A stretch of DNA of 64,000 nucleotides from Bilabrum cf. latius (lineage: Eukaryota; Bigyra: Bicosoecida; Bigyra; Bicosoecida). The stretch spans positions 558,001 through 622,000 of the forward strand of contig OZ237766.1 of assembly GCA_965178125.1 (NCBI GenBank), read 5' to 3'. The notes below the pieces were generated by a model. It was not told where the DNA came from, made no database searches, and saw only the letters and a program-made list of their open reading frames with translations. Shown here in pieces: positions 55,114 through 64,000 of this stretch. A program made the position numbers and the translations under genes. How positions within the stretch are numbered: position 1 is the first letter of the stretch; every line of letters begins with the position of its first letter.

Positions 55114-58100
55114 ATGGCAGCCCCCGAGGATGAAGCATCCTGTGTATCGCGGGTCTTCTATTTTTGGGTATGGGACCACGTTGTCTCGCCGGCATTCTCC
55201 CGGGGAAGTCTGCGTGCTCGAGATCTGCCCGTACAGTCACGACGAGACAGTGCCGGCCAAATTAGGAGATCCTTTGAAGAAAGAATCGATACTTTAGGCA
55301 AAGACGACAGCCTATTCCTCATTCTCTTATAGCTTCACTGGTACAACATATCATTGTCTGGATTGTTGTGTCTGCTTTGGCTTTGTGTTTCGTGGAGTAT
55401 TCCATTTATGTTGGAATCCTTGCTATAGTCCATCGAATGCTCACAAAAATGTTCAGAAGGAGAAATGTGGGCTATGGCTGTGTGTCTATGGCTAGGATCG
55501 AGCGCACAGAGTCTTCTAGCTCAACATTTTTGGACGTTCGGAGAAAGAGCGGGAAAGCACATACAAATGCAATTGCAGCACGCTGTTCTAAAGATGTCGA
55601 TCGGAACATCTCCGATTCAATAGTAGCATACAGGCACAACTGGATTTCCTTCTCCCGTAACGTCAGAGGCAAGTTCCGGCAAAAACTCAACACCGACTGC
55701 TGATCCCGTGACGCTGCTGACTTCAGACTGTACAATGATTTCAGACAAGAACATCCTTCCATTCTTGCATTGGACTACATGGTGTTGCCTCTTTGACCTG
55801 GTCTTCTCGCTATACAACTGCTACCGGCTGCTGGGCTGGCCCTCATTGCTCGGAATCGGCGCGATCATGTTGGTGGTACCGCTGGCAGCGTGGCTGCTGC
55901 GCTGCTCCGTGCAGCAGTTGAAGGCCATACAGGCCGAGCGTGACGCCCGTTCTGCCTTCACAAAGGCAGTCCTCACCAACTGGCGCTCCTTCAGGGCTGC
56001 AGGTGCCCTTGACATGCTGATCCCCAAGGTCGCGGCTCATGCTTCAGCAGCGATAGATCTTGGCCGTCAAAGAAGTCCAAATTCGAAACCTAGTTGGGGA
56101 TTTCGTAGCGGTTTCGAGTGGGCACAAAATCTATCAATTGCATCCCCGTGGTCTTGGAGCCCTGAAGACGTTCTAGGAGACCAGTCGGCCTCTTTGGACG
56201 GAAGGTTCTTCTCTGGGCTGCTCTCAGCGAGGGCTATTGAGGAGGCCCCCCTGACCAGCTGGATGGCGCTATACGTAGCTTCCCGCACGCTAACCATGTT
56301 CGGGTAGGTGGCTCTGATATCTGCGTCTATCGCATCCTACGCTCTGCTGGGGCACAACGTGCTGCGAGCCAGCGTGGTGTTCCCGGCCATGTCCTGGCTG
56401 AGCCGCGTCGAGCTGCCTCTCCTCATTTCACCGAAGGGGATCTAGAGCATCCTGGCGTACAAGGTATCCGTCGATCGTATTTAGGCGTACATCTAGACTA
56501 TGGGTGGAGTGAATGGAAGCGCTGGAAGTCAGGAGCATGGAGCAGGCCTCGCGAGAGTGGAAACCAAGCAGAATCTGACCGGTGACGCGGCTCTGGAGCT
56601 TGTCGCTGCATCATTCGGTACGACAAACACGAAAACGAGAGAGAATAGCAAGGCCAAGGACAGCAACGAATATCACACTTCCGGGGGGCGGTAGGTGCTA
56701 CGGTCCGTGACTTTGCAGGCCCGAGCCGGGCTCACCGTGGTCTCTGGCCGCATTGGCTCGGGCAAGACCGCTCTGGTCTCTGCTGCCATGGGCTCCCTCC
56801 AGTGCACAGGGGGCACTGTCATCGTGCGCGCGCGCGTTCGTGCCGTGATGCAGCAGTCCCCCTGGATCATGCGGCGGTCCATCCTGCGGAATGTGAGGTT
56901 CACCACCGAAGCGTGCCTCCTCCCTCGGGCCATGGTCTGGCGGGCCCTGGAGCTCTGCTGCCTGGCTAAAGACATCAGGGCATTGCCCAAGGGCTTGGAC
57001 TCGGCCATTGGTGAAAGGGGTACAAACCTATCAGGGGGGCAGCGGGCCCGACTGGCATTGGCTCGCACGCTGTGCCACTGCTGGGCGCGGGCAGACACCA
57101 GCGCGCCCGTCTCCCGGCAGCTGGAGGGTCACCTGGTGCTACTGGACGATCCCTTGACTGCGTGCGACGCCATCACGAGGCAGGCGCTGCTGCGAGGGGC
57201 AATCATGGACCTGGCCTCTAGGGGTGCTGCCGTGCTGCTGACCACGGGCGATCCCTAGACGGTGCTGCAGGCGAGGGAGGTGCAGCCGGTGCTGGCCGGG
57301 CACTTTGTGATGGAGGAGGGTGGGGTGATGGATGGGGTGGATAAGAGATAGCTTTGGCAGGGATAGGAAACAAATAACGTAGAAGGGCATGGACGTAAAT
57401 AGACAGATGGCGTTGGATCGGTCGAGGTGCCTGGTCATGTGCTAGGAGGTGAGGACGGCAATGTGCCTATGAAGGCAGAAGTAGTTCGTCCACCAGGCCA
57501 GCTTTTCAATCTAGGCGACTTCGCATCTGAAAGGAAAATCGTGCAAGCTGCAGAGTGTGCAGATATCGCAGTGCCCGCATAGGTCCCGCCACTGCTCGCC
57601 GATGTGTCCACCCGAGTGAACAGCGAGGCGGGGGCTGTCTCCGTCGGTGCAGATGTGAGGGACGTTGAGGAGCAACTGGAAGAGCTGATGGATTAGGCGG
57701 ATGCTGATGCAGGTAAAAATGGTGCAGTGAGCCTCGAGACGGTAGGTGCATACATTTGCTCTTGCGGTCCCGCCCCCATCGTGTTTTTGATCTGCCTGCT
57801 GTCCGTGCTGAATCCTTTCCTGTAGGGGGTGGGGTCCTCCTTCTGGCTGTCCAAGTGGGTCTCCTACTCGGAATCGCACGGGGAACACGCGGACAAAGGC
57901 ACGCTGGACATGTACGCCTGGGTCTTCGTGGGACTGGGAGTGCTCGACATTTTGCTGGTGTGCACCCGTCTCTTCGCCACCCTCATGGGTGGCCTCACCG
58001 CGTCCTCGTCCATCCACGACAGGGCCGTGGCATCCGTGGTGGCGGCCCCTGCCTCCATCCTCGATGCACTCCCCCTGGGCCAAGTGGCCAATCGATTCAT

Positions 58101-60477
58101 CAAGGACCAGCAGGGGCTCGATATGCAGCTTCGGCCTGCCATCTCCGACCTAGTCTCCTCGGCCACACAGCTCGTGTCCATAGGGGCGGCCATATGCACC
58201 ACCTCACCGTGGATCCTCTTGGGCATCGTGGGGCTGGCGTACCCCTACTGGCTCGCGGGAGACAGACTCAGGGTATCGGCCCGAGCCCTGCAGCGCCTCA
58301 AGGGGGGCACCCGGGCCCCGATGACGGCCCACCTCACAGAGGCGTGCTCGGGGGCACAGCTCATCCGCGCGCATGGGCCCGCTTCCAGCGCCTTCATCGT
58401 CAGGGAACACGGGCGAATGTCGGAGCTGTACATGAGTGCCGACCTGACCCGCATGTGGGTCAACCAGTGGGCGGCCCTCTGGTTGGAGCAGTTCGGCTGC
58501 GCGCTGGTGCTGTGCGCTGCCTTGCTGGCTGTGGGCGAGGCGCACAGGGGAAGCGCGGTGGCGAGCACGATCGGTTTCTCGCTCACCTACGCGCTCAATC
58601 TGCCTGGCGTGCTCATGTGGCTCACTCGGAATACCGCTGCCGTTGAGATGAACATGGTCGCTGCCGAGCGCATGCTGGCCATCGCTGACCTACCAGTGGA
58701 GGAGGCCCGCAAGCCGGCCTCCCTTCAGTCTGAGCAGTTCCGCAGGGCAGTTGTTGATCCCTAGCTGGTGCGCACCAGGGTGTAGGCACTGGCGTCAGCG
58801 GGAGTGATCTCCTCTATCACACTCCCCAATGTCGATCCTAGGACGGGAGTCTCCGCCGGAGTGCAGCAGGTCCCCCGCCGGGTGGTGCTCCACCCCGAGT
58901 GGGTGAAGCAGAGGAGCGTAGTAGACGGCGGTGGGGTGCGGGTCGGGGGCGAGGCTGGGGAACATCGCGGATACGATGCGCCCGGCATGGCATTGGCTGC
59001 TGATGATGAGTACGGGAGGGCGGGGCGGCTGCGGGCTCTGTATCCAGAGGAAGGGGCTGGGCTGGATGTGGTGTTTGACGGGATCTGGCTGCGGTACAGT
59101 CCCTTTAGCGGAGACCTCGGTGTGCTCAATCGAGACGCAGGATAGCAAAAGAAGAAGAAGTAGAATAAAACGGCTGGACAGCACGGAGGCAAGTAGGCAT
59201 CAGGAACACTCATGCAATCGTCTTAGGAGCTCACTGGCGCTGCCGCTCCCTTGTTGGGAGCTGCCGATTCTCCTATGGATGAGTCGCTCCAGGACGAGGA
59301 CCAGGGCGTGCTAGCCCTGAGGGGGGTGAGTCTGGCCATCCCAGCGGGGTGCAAGGTGGCGGTGGTGGGCCGCAGCGGGGCAGGGAAGAGCACGCTCGCA
59401 TCCTGCCTGTGCGCCCTATACGAACACCAGGGGCAGGTGCGGGTGGGCGGCTCGGATGTGCGGGACCTGGGGCGGGTGGGTATCCAGAGGCACTGCACTG
59501 CGGTGGTGCAGGGCGACGCGGTGACACCCGGTCTGACTCTCCTGGAGAACGTGCTGGGGCCCCGCCTGCTGGCGGAGGGGTGCGCTCGGGCCGCCCGACT
59601 GGAGGGGATTCGAAGGCACGAGATGGCGCGGGGGGGAGGGTATGAGGGGGCGATGAGGGGGCACGTGGTGGTGGAGGGGGGGATGGGGATGGGGCCACAG
59701 AATCGGATCAACGAGATTCGCAGGAGGCGGGGGCTGGGTAAGCTGCCCGCGTAGGTCGAGCCCGGCGTGGGTGATGGCAGGGAAGAGGCTCCACTCCTGC
59801 AGCTGGGGCTGGCTGCACTGGAGGCAGTGGGGTTCTTCGCTTCCATCGGGCTCGCAGGTGCCTCGGACGACCGCAAGAAAAGGGCCTTGCGACTCCCCGT
59901 GGACAAGGACAAGCCCCTCACTGAGGTGTTCACGAGGAGGCAGCAAGCCACCGGGGAGGGAGACGACTTGTGCTGCGTGCCAGCTTGCTGTCCCTCGACA
60001 GGGACTTGTACAGGGAGCTTCCAGCAGTAGTCTCGGCGGGGGTGTCTAGCCACAGGTGAACTCGACCACACCCACCCGGACTCCCCCGGGCGAGATGTGG
60101 CCTCCAGCCCTAAGGCCCTGCACCTGTCTGCAGGACAAAGGGAGCTCGTGGCAGTGGCCCGCGCACTCGTCAGGAGAAGGCCGGTGCTGCTGCTGGACGA
60201 GGCGGCGGCGGCGGCGGATGCCACGTCAGCGGATTCGGTGCACCGGGCCGTGATGCGGGGTGGTGCTACCGTAATCACGATCTGCCACCGCCTGCAGCAC
60301 ATCGGGGACTTCGATGCGGTGGTCGTCATGGACCAGGGGCGCGTGGTAGAGGCGGGGCCCCCGGGTGATTTGCTTGCCAATGAAACGGGCTGGCTTTCGG
60401 AACTTGTGACGGAGTGGAGGTTTGTGACTAGTAGTTTGGATGGGGAGGCCAGGCCCTCTCGTGAGTAGACCTCCTGA
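55114..60477 (+). CDS. ABCC-type full ABC transporter
   Basis: 1787 residues in one frame with 25 TAG, no TAA, and TGA at 60475. N-terminus as in ABCC/MRP proteins: FYFWVWDHVVSPAFSRG and LRARDLPVQSRRDSA, then TMD1 (IPFMLESLL-Q-SIE, QSLLAQHFWTFGERAG). NBD1: Walker A GRIGSGKTA (residue ~545), LSGGQRARLALART (~640), Walker B LVLLDDP (~674). An acidic linker leads to TMD2 (about residues 880-1180, e.g. RFIKDQQGLDMQLRP). NBD2: Walker A GRSGAGKST (~1418), LSAGQRE in place of LSGGQ (~1670), Walker B VLLLDEA (~1690), ICHR H-loop. About 180 extra residues separate Walker A and signature in NBD2. ATP-driven export of conjugates or organic anions is typical of the family; substrate not predictable. Start ATG 55114 is the first in frame before the DLP region. 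Confidence 0.88.
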
Positions 60478-60820
60478 CCGGGGCAGCGACAGGATCATGA
60501 TATCTCTGTGGTTGATGTTTCATCAATAGACTATTCTGCATGAAAGGCACGGACAGGCATAGCCCAAGGCAAGCTTGGTCACATTGAACGGAAGTAAAAA
60601 GTAAAAAAGAGTGGTCTTTGTTCCAGCAATCTGGACTTAGATGTGTTCCGTTGATAGGATTACAGGGAATACTATTCTGACTTCAGAGAGCAGCCTATCC
60701 GACAATGACCGACAGACTTTGAGTTGACACAAATCTTACTACATAGCGATTTCACACTACTGGTTAGATTTTTGAGCGTCGCACTCTTTGACGAGAAATT
60801 TAACCAGGCGGATCCGGCCG
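60478..60820. other. ABCC 3' spacer
   Basis: AT-richer non-coding sequence, no recognised feature; ends at the R1 tail. Confidence 0.4.
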
Positions 60821-60970
60821 AAATACAGAAATACAGAAATACATTGTTGGGTTAAGTTACCGAACCCGCCACAGATGCACCATATCTCAGGTGATCACCT
60901 GCAGCGGTAGGAGCCCTCATAAGAGGACTACAAGACCCCCGACCCTTTCAGACCAAAGGCCCCCCATATA
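60821..60970 (-). mobile_element. R1 3'-terminal remnant
   Basis: Begins with (AAATACAG)n and CATTGTTGGGT and continues with R1 3' sequence (GACTACAAGACCCCCGACC, CAAAGGCCCCC). Only the last ~150 bp of R1 remain, directly upstream of Nudix copy 2. Confidence 0.7.
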
Positions 60971-61114
60971 CCGGCCCTGATGTTGGGACCTCCCTTTGTC
61001 GCCTTCAAGCCCTCCTTCGCAGCAGTCCCGGAGCCTTTATTTCGGCCGTCGATCGGTAGGAGTAGCGTGCAGGTTTGGGAATATCAGATTACCACTGGTG
61101 GCACCAAACGCACC

Positions 61115-63256
61115 ATGAGGCGTGACCACATTCAGGAGCAGAAGAAGAAGATGGATCGTATCGTAGCTGCTGTGTCTCAATATGTAGAGCTATGTGCACA
61201 TAAGATGCCGCAAATCCGGTTCAAAATGGACTGCAAGGTCAATGTCGACGTCGACGACGTTTGCTCTGCAGAGGTCAGCTTTCGACTTTGCCTTGACCGA
61301 CCAGATAAACAGCTCTGCAAAGACATCCCAGCTTCCATCCAGAGATCAGAGCTGAATGTCACTTTTTCTACCACTAGTGGATCTAGGGACGCCCAGGAGA
61401 CGGAGCTTGCGGCGACGGTGCTTGCCGAGAACCTCGTTCTCGATGCCATCAAGCAGACTAAAAGCCTTCATAATCCATTGGATGCAGTGCGCGTAGTAGG
61501 AGGGAGTTTAAAAGTAATTGGCAATGGTGCTGTTGCTGTTCTAGGCAGCGAGACGTCCATCGCAAGGCTGCTTGGAGGCTGCAGCTGTGAAAGAAAGACG
61601 GGTGAAGGCGCAGCGACAGTCGTCGTCTCCGTGCAGCAGCTAGCCAAATGTCTGGGAGCATCGGGGTCCGAAGAAGCACGCGCAGAGCTTCTGCGTACTG
61701 CATTGCGCCGCCGTGGGAACGCTGCAGCTGAACGCCTATACAATCGATTGGAGCACCTGCGCAAAACCAAACCTACCAAGTACAAAGTGTACCGACATCT
61801 GGATGAGCTTATCATGTGGATCAACCAATGCTTACCAGGACACGGGGCTAAACTACATGCCCGCGACGAAGCAGCGTCATACGCGGCGAGAGCACGAGCG
61901 GTCGAGTGGGCCAACACCGGGCCAGCAGGTGCGGGGAGATCGCACTTGGTGACGGGAGTCCATGTTGCCCGTAGCGGTGCAGGTTCCGCAGGTGGTGGCT
62001 GGAGGGGAGGTCGCGCTGGCCGTGGCGGTGCAGGGTCCGCAAGCGGTGGCTGGAGGGGAGGTCGCGCTGGCCGTGGCGGTGCAGGGTCCGCAGGTGGTGG
62101 CTGGAGGGGAGGTCGCGCTGGCCGTGGCGGTGCAGGGTCCGCAGGCGGTGGCTGGAGGGGAGGTCGCGCTGGCCGTGGCGGTGCAGGGTCCGCAGGCGGT
62201 GGCTGGAGGGGAGGTCGCGCTGGCCGTGGCGGTGCAGGGTCCGTAGCCGGGGTTCGGCGTGACTTAGACAAAGTGGCTGTGGCTGCCGATGAAGTAGCTC
62301 GCTTAATTTCTCATGATGTGTACGTGATGTGCACCGTAGATTTTTGGGACGATAGTGGATCAGCTCTCCTCCAGCTCAGTTTGCCAGGTGGCAAGAGACG
62401 GCTGGGGGAGACTGAGGCCCACTGTGCAGTGAGAGAATTCAACGAAGAGGTGCAAGGACTGTCCACCTCATATGACAGACTGAGGCGAGGGACTCGAGGC
62501 ATCTTGCATGGAGGGCTGCGATCTGAAAGTGGGTTCATCCGACCGGACGGCAAGATGATTTTCCTCGTCGGAGATGACGCTATAGAAGTGGAACGGTCCG
62601 ATGGGTCGGCAGCCGATCCTGCCATGGCATCCGCTGCTGCAGCCGGTACGACTACGGCTGCATCGGCCGGTGCGTCGGCAGCCGATCCTGCCATGACACC
62701 CGCTGCTGCAGCTGGTACGACTACGGCTGCATCGGCCGGTGCGTCGGCAGCCGATCCTGCCATGACACCCGCTGCTGCAGCTGGTACGACTGCAGCTGGT
62801 ACGACTACGGCTGCATCGGTCGGTGCGTCGGCAGCCGATCCTGCCATGGCATCCGCTGCTGCAGCCGGTACGACTGCAGCTGGTACGACTGCAGCTGCAT
62901 CGGTCGGTGGGTCGGCAGCCGATCCTGCCATGGCATCCGCTGCTGCAGCCGGTACGACTGCAGCTGGTACGACTGCAGCTACATCGGTCGGTGGGTCGGC
63001 AGCCGATCCTGCCATGGCATCCGCTGCTGCAGCCGGTACGACTGCAGCTGGTACGACTGCAGCTACATCGGTCGGTGGGTCGGCAGCCGATCCTGCCATG
63101 ACACCCGCTGCTGCAGCCGGTACGACTGCAGCTGGTACGACTGCAGCTACATCGGTCGGTGGGTCGGCAGCCGATCCTGCCATGACACCCGCTGCTACAG
63201 CCGGTACTACTGCAGCTGCCTCGGCCGGTGCGTCGGCGGCTGACCCTTCCACCTAA
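61115..63256 (+). CDS. Nudix/RGG protein, copy 2
   Basis: 713 residues from ATG 61115 (MRRDHIQEQKKK) to TAA 63254; the frame is open 45 codons further up to 60980 but that part lies partly in R1 sequence. Layout: helical N-terminal domain, RGG array (GGWRGGRAGRGGAGS units, 61975-62245), Nudix domain, Ala/Thr/Gly repeat tail. Nudix box: GKRRLGETEAHCAVREFNEEVQGL fits GX5EX7REUXEEXGU at every position except the last Gly (Gln here). Nudix enzymes hydrolyse nucleoside diphosphates linked to another moiety; with an RGG array, an RNA- or cap-related substrate is an inference. Unlike copy 1 it has no TAG codons. After the TAA the same frame is open for another 68 codons to TGA 63461. Confidence 0.75.
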   Translation: MRRDHIQEQKKKMDRIVAAVSQYVELCAHKMPQIRFKMDCKVNVDVDDVCSAEVSFRLCLDRPDKQLCKDIPASIQRSELNVTFSTTSGSRDAQETELAATVLAENLVLDAIKQTKSLHNPLDAVRVVGGSLKVIGNGAVAVLGSETSIARLLGGCSCERKTGEGAATVVVSVQQLAKCLGASGSEEARAELLRTALRRRGNAAAERLYNRLEHLRKTKPTKYKVYRHLDELIMWINQCLPGHGAKLHARDEAASYAARARAVEWANTGPAGAGRSHLVTGVHVARSGAGSAGGGWRGGRAGRGGAGSASGGWRGGRAGRGGAGSAGGGWRGGRAGRGGAGSAGGGWRGGRAGRGGAGSAGGGWRGGRAGRGGAGSVAGVRRDLDKVAVAADEVARLISHDVYVMCTVDFWDDSGSALLQLSLPGGKRRLGETEAHCAVREFNEEVQGLSTSYDRLRRGTRGILHGGLRSESGFIRPDGKMIFLVGDDAIEVERSDGSAADPAMASAAAAGTTTAASAGASAADPAMTPAAAAGTTTAASAGASAADPAMTPAAAAGTTAAGTTTAASVGASAADPAMASAAAAGTTAAGTTAAASVGGSAADPAMASAAAAGTTAAGTTAATSVGGSAADPAMASAAAAGTTAAGTTAATSVGGSAADPAMTPAAAAGTTAAGTTAATSVGGSAADPAMTPAATAGTTAAASAGASAADPST
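61975..62245 (+). repeat. 51-bp coding repeat (RGG array)
   Basis: Five to six near-identical tandem units containing GGTGGCTGGAGGGGAGGTCG, encoding Gly/Arg/Trp-rich sequence. Homologous in position to the 57-bp array of copy 1 but different in unit, so the arrays turned over after duplication. Confidence 0.9.
62600..63245 (+). repeat. Ala/Thr-rich coding repeat, C-terminal tail
   Basis: About eight units of 60-84 bp encoding SAADPAM(A/T)(S/P)AAAAGTT variants. Low complexity; open in several frames. Confidence 0.88.
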
Positions 63257-64000
63257 GAAGTGTCAGGAGTTGGAGAGGAACAAGAAGGGGACGCCGGCAC
63301 AGGCGACCATAGTGCGGTGTCGATGGGAGAGCATAATGGGAGGAAGGGGGTTTCAGGTGCAAGGCACGAGGGGGACGCGAGTGGCAGCGGGCTGCATGGC
63401 CAGCGGCGTGCAGAGGGGGCGCATGGCAGGTTGGCCAGGACCTGCAAATGCAAGCTAAGATGATCGGCCAAAGGTGGCGACGCAGTCGTTCGGGGTGGAG
63501 CCCGGTAGGTCCATGGGACCGGGGGCAGGATTTTTTATTTTTGGTAACTGCTAATCAGTGGGGGTTGCATTAGCCGTAAAGATTAGCCAATGGGTGTGAT
63601 TGAAGTAATAAATCTGATGTATATGTAGTCTAGGTCTGATAACATCCAGGATATTTAAACCTAGACTAAATAAAAAGGCTTAGACATCTACACCACGTTA
63701 TAATCCGGATGCTAACGCCGAATGGGGTTTGGGGTTGATGTGACGATCCGATGCGTTCGAGACTCGAACACACAGTACACAAAACGAAATGGATTAACCG
63801 TAAACCATGAAAATCTGATCCAAAAGATGGTCTATGAATGCTAATCCAAAAGATGGTCTATGAATGCTGCTCCTCCTGGTCAAGGGCTTTATACGTGGGA
63901 GCGCACAAATTTGCTTGAGGTGGTCAAAAGGTCCAAGAACTTCACCATGGCAGATCTCGCCAGGGTGGTGCGCAAAGCACGCCCCTTCGCGATGGCCAGG
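63257..64000. other. 3' region of Nudix copy 2
   Basis: First 207 bp stay open in the Nudix frame (acidic, Gly-rich, ends KCKLR then TGA 63461). The rest is AT-richer; a 22-bp direct repeat (AATCCAAAAGATGGTCTATG) occurs at about 63818 and 63843. At the right edge a plus-strand frame opens near 63861 but is too short to identify. Confidence 0.4.

Noticed and set aside
55368-55703. Alternative 110-residue frame upstream of the ABCC gene
   Set aside because: The overlapping frame carries recognisable ABCC TMD1 sequence and joins the rest of the transporter.
62311-63252. 313-residue minus-strand Ala/Val/Pro frame
   Set aside because: Shadow of the Ala/Thr repeat tail of Nudix copy 2, no independent support.
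1-64000. TAG as real stops, with dozens of short genes and pseudogenes
   Set aside because: Random decay would give TAA, TGA and frameshifts as well. In the main genes only TAG interrupts, and fragments keep one frame.
1-64000. UAG = leucine (as in one rhizarian)
   Set aside because: TAG faces CAG at four paralogous codons. Two TTG/TAG pairs exist, but the sites (KLE-x-LDL, R-x-QE-x-L, polar loop in the ABC NBD, Gln runs) suit Gln better.
1-64000. UAG as pyrrolysine or programmed readthrough
   Set aside because: Far too frequent, not tied to a motif or RNA structure, and present in housekeeping genes of a eukaryote.

Overview
Eukaryotic nuclear DNA. The window carries a spliced 40S ribosomal protein gene (uS11/RPS11-type, catalogued as S11/uS17), a tRNA m1A58 methyltransferase subunit (TRM61), ABC exporters, LRR, WD40, TPR and armadillo proteins, low-complexity Gly/Ala-rich proteins and decayed transposable elements. 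It is GC-rich. I cannot name the organism; a GC-rich protist or alga fits, but nothing here settles it.

The main result is the genetic code. Read with the standard code, nearly every gene is shredded by TAG, yet the pieces lie in one frame and the frame ends cleanly at TGA or TAA. One ABCC-type transporter (55114-60477) runs 1787 codons with 25 in-frame TAG, no in-frame TAA and a terminal TGA. Duplicated sequences inside the window show TAG exchanging with CAG at four homologous codons. The simplest reading is UAG = glutamine with UAA and UGA as stops, the assignment of NCBI table 15. All coding calls below use it.

Layout: 1-406 tail of a coiled-coil protein; 1.5-3.0 kb LRR protein (-); 3.15-4.7 kb TRM61 (-), head to head with RPS11 (+, ending 5698); 6.3-9.2 kb WW-domain methyltransferase-like protein (+); 10-12.4 kb ABC half transporter (-, frameshifted). 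12.5-19.6 kb is a graveyard of repeats: three copies or parts of an unknown element I call R1, a WD40-like gene, and the C-terminal half of a non-LTR reverse transcriptase. 19.7-22.0 kb is a Nudix/RGG protein with a damaged Nudix box. 22.4-28.5 kb and 40.5-46.6 kb are inverted copies of one TPR-protein locus. The first is truncated; the second runs on through a 25-unit armadillo array to 36277, a 3243-residue reading frame. Between the arms lie a decayed tyrosine-recombinase element flanked by direct repeats (29.5-34.4 kb) and an unknown gene. 46.7-48.5 kb holds R1 and RT remnants. 48.6-54.8 kb is a direct second copy of the 6.3-12.5 kb block, with the ABC gene intact. 55.1-60.5 kb is the ABCC gene, and 61.1-63.3 kb is a Nudix/RGG paralogue with an almost canonical Nudix box.

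The genes do not form an operon or pathway. The window is best seen as housekeeping genes at the left, followed by a segmentally duplicated, transposon-rich region that happens to give an internal test of the altered code.
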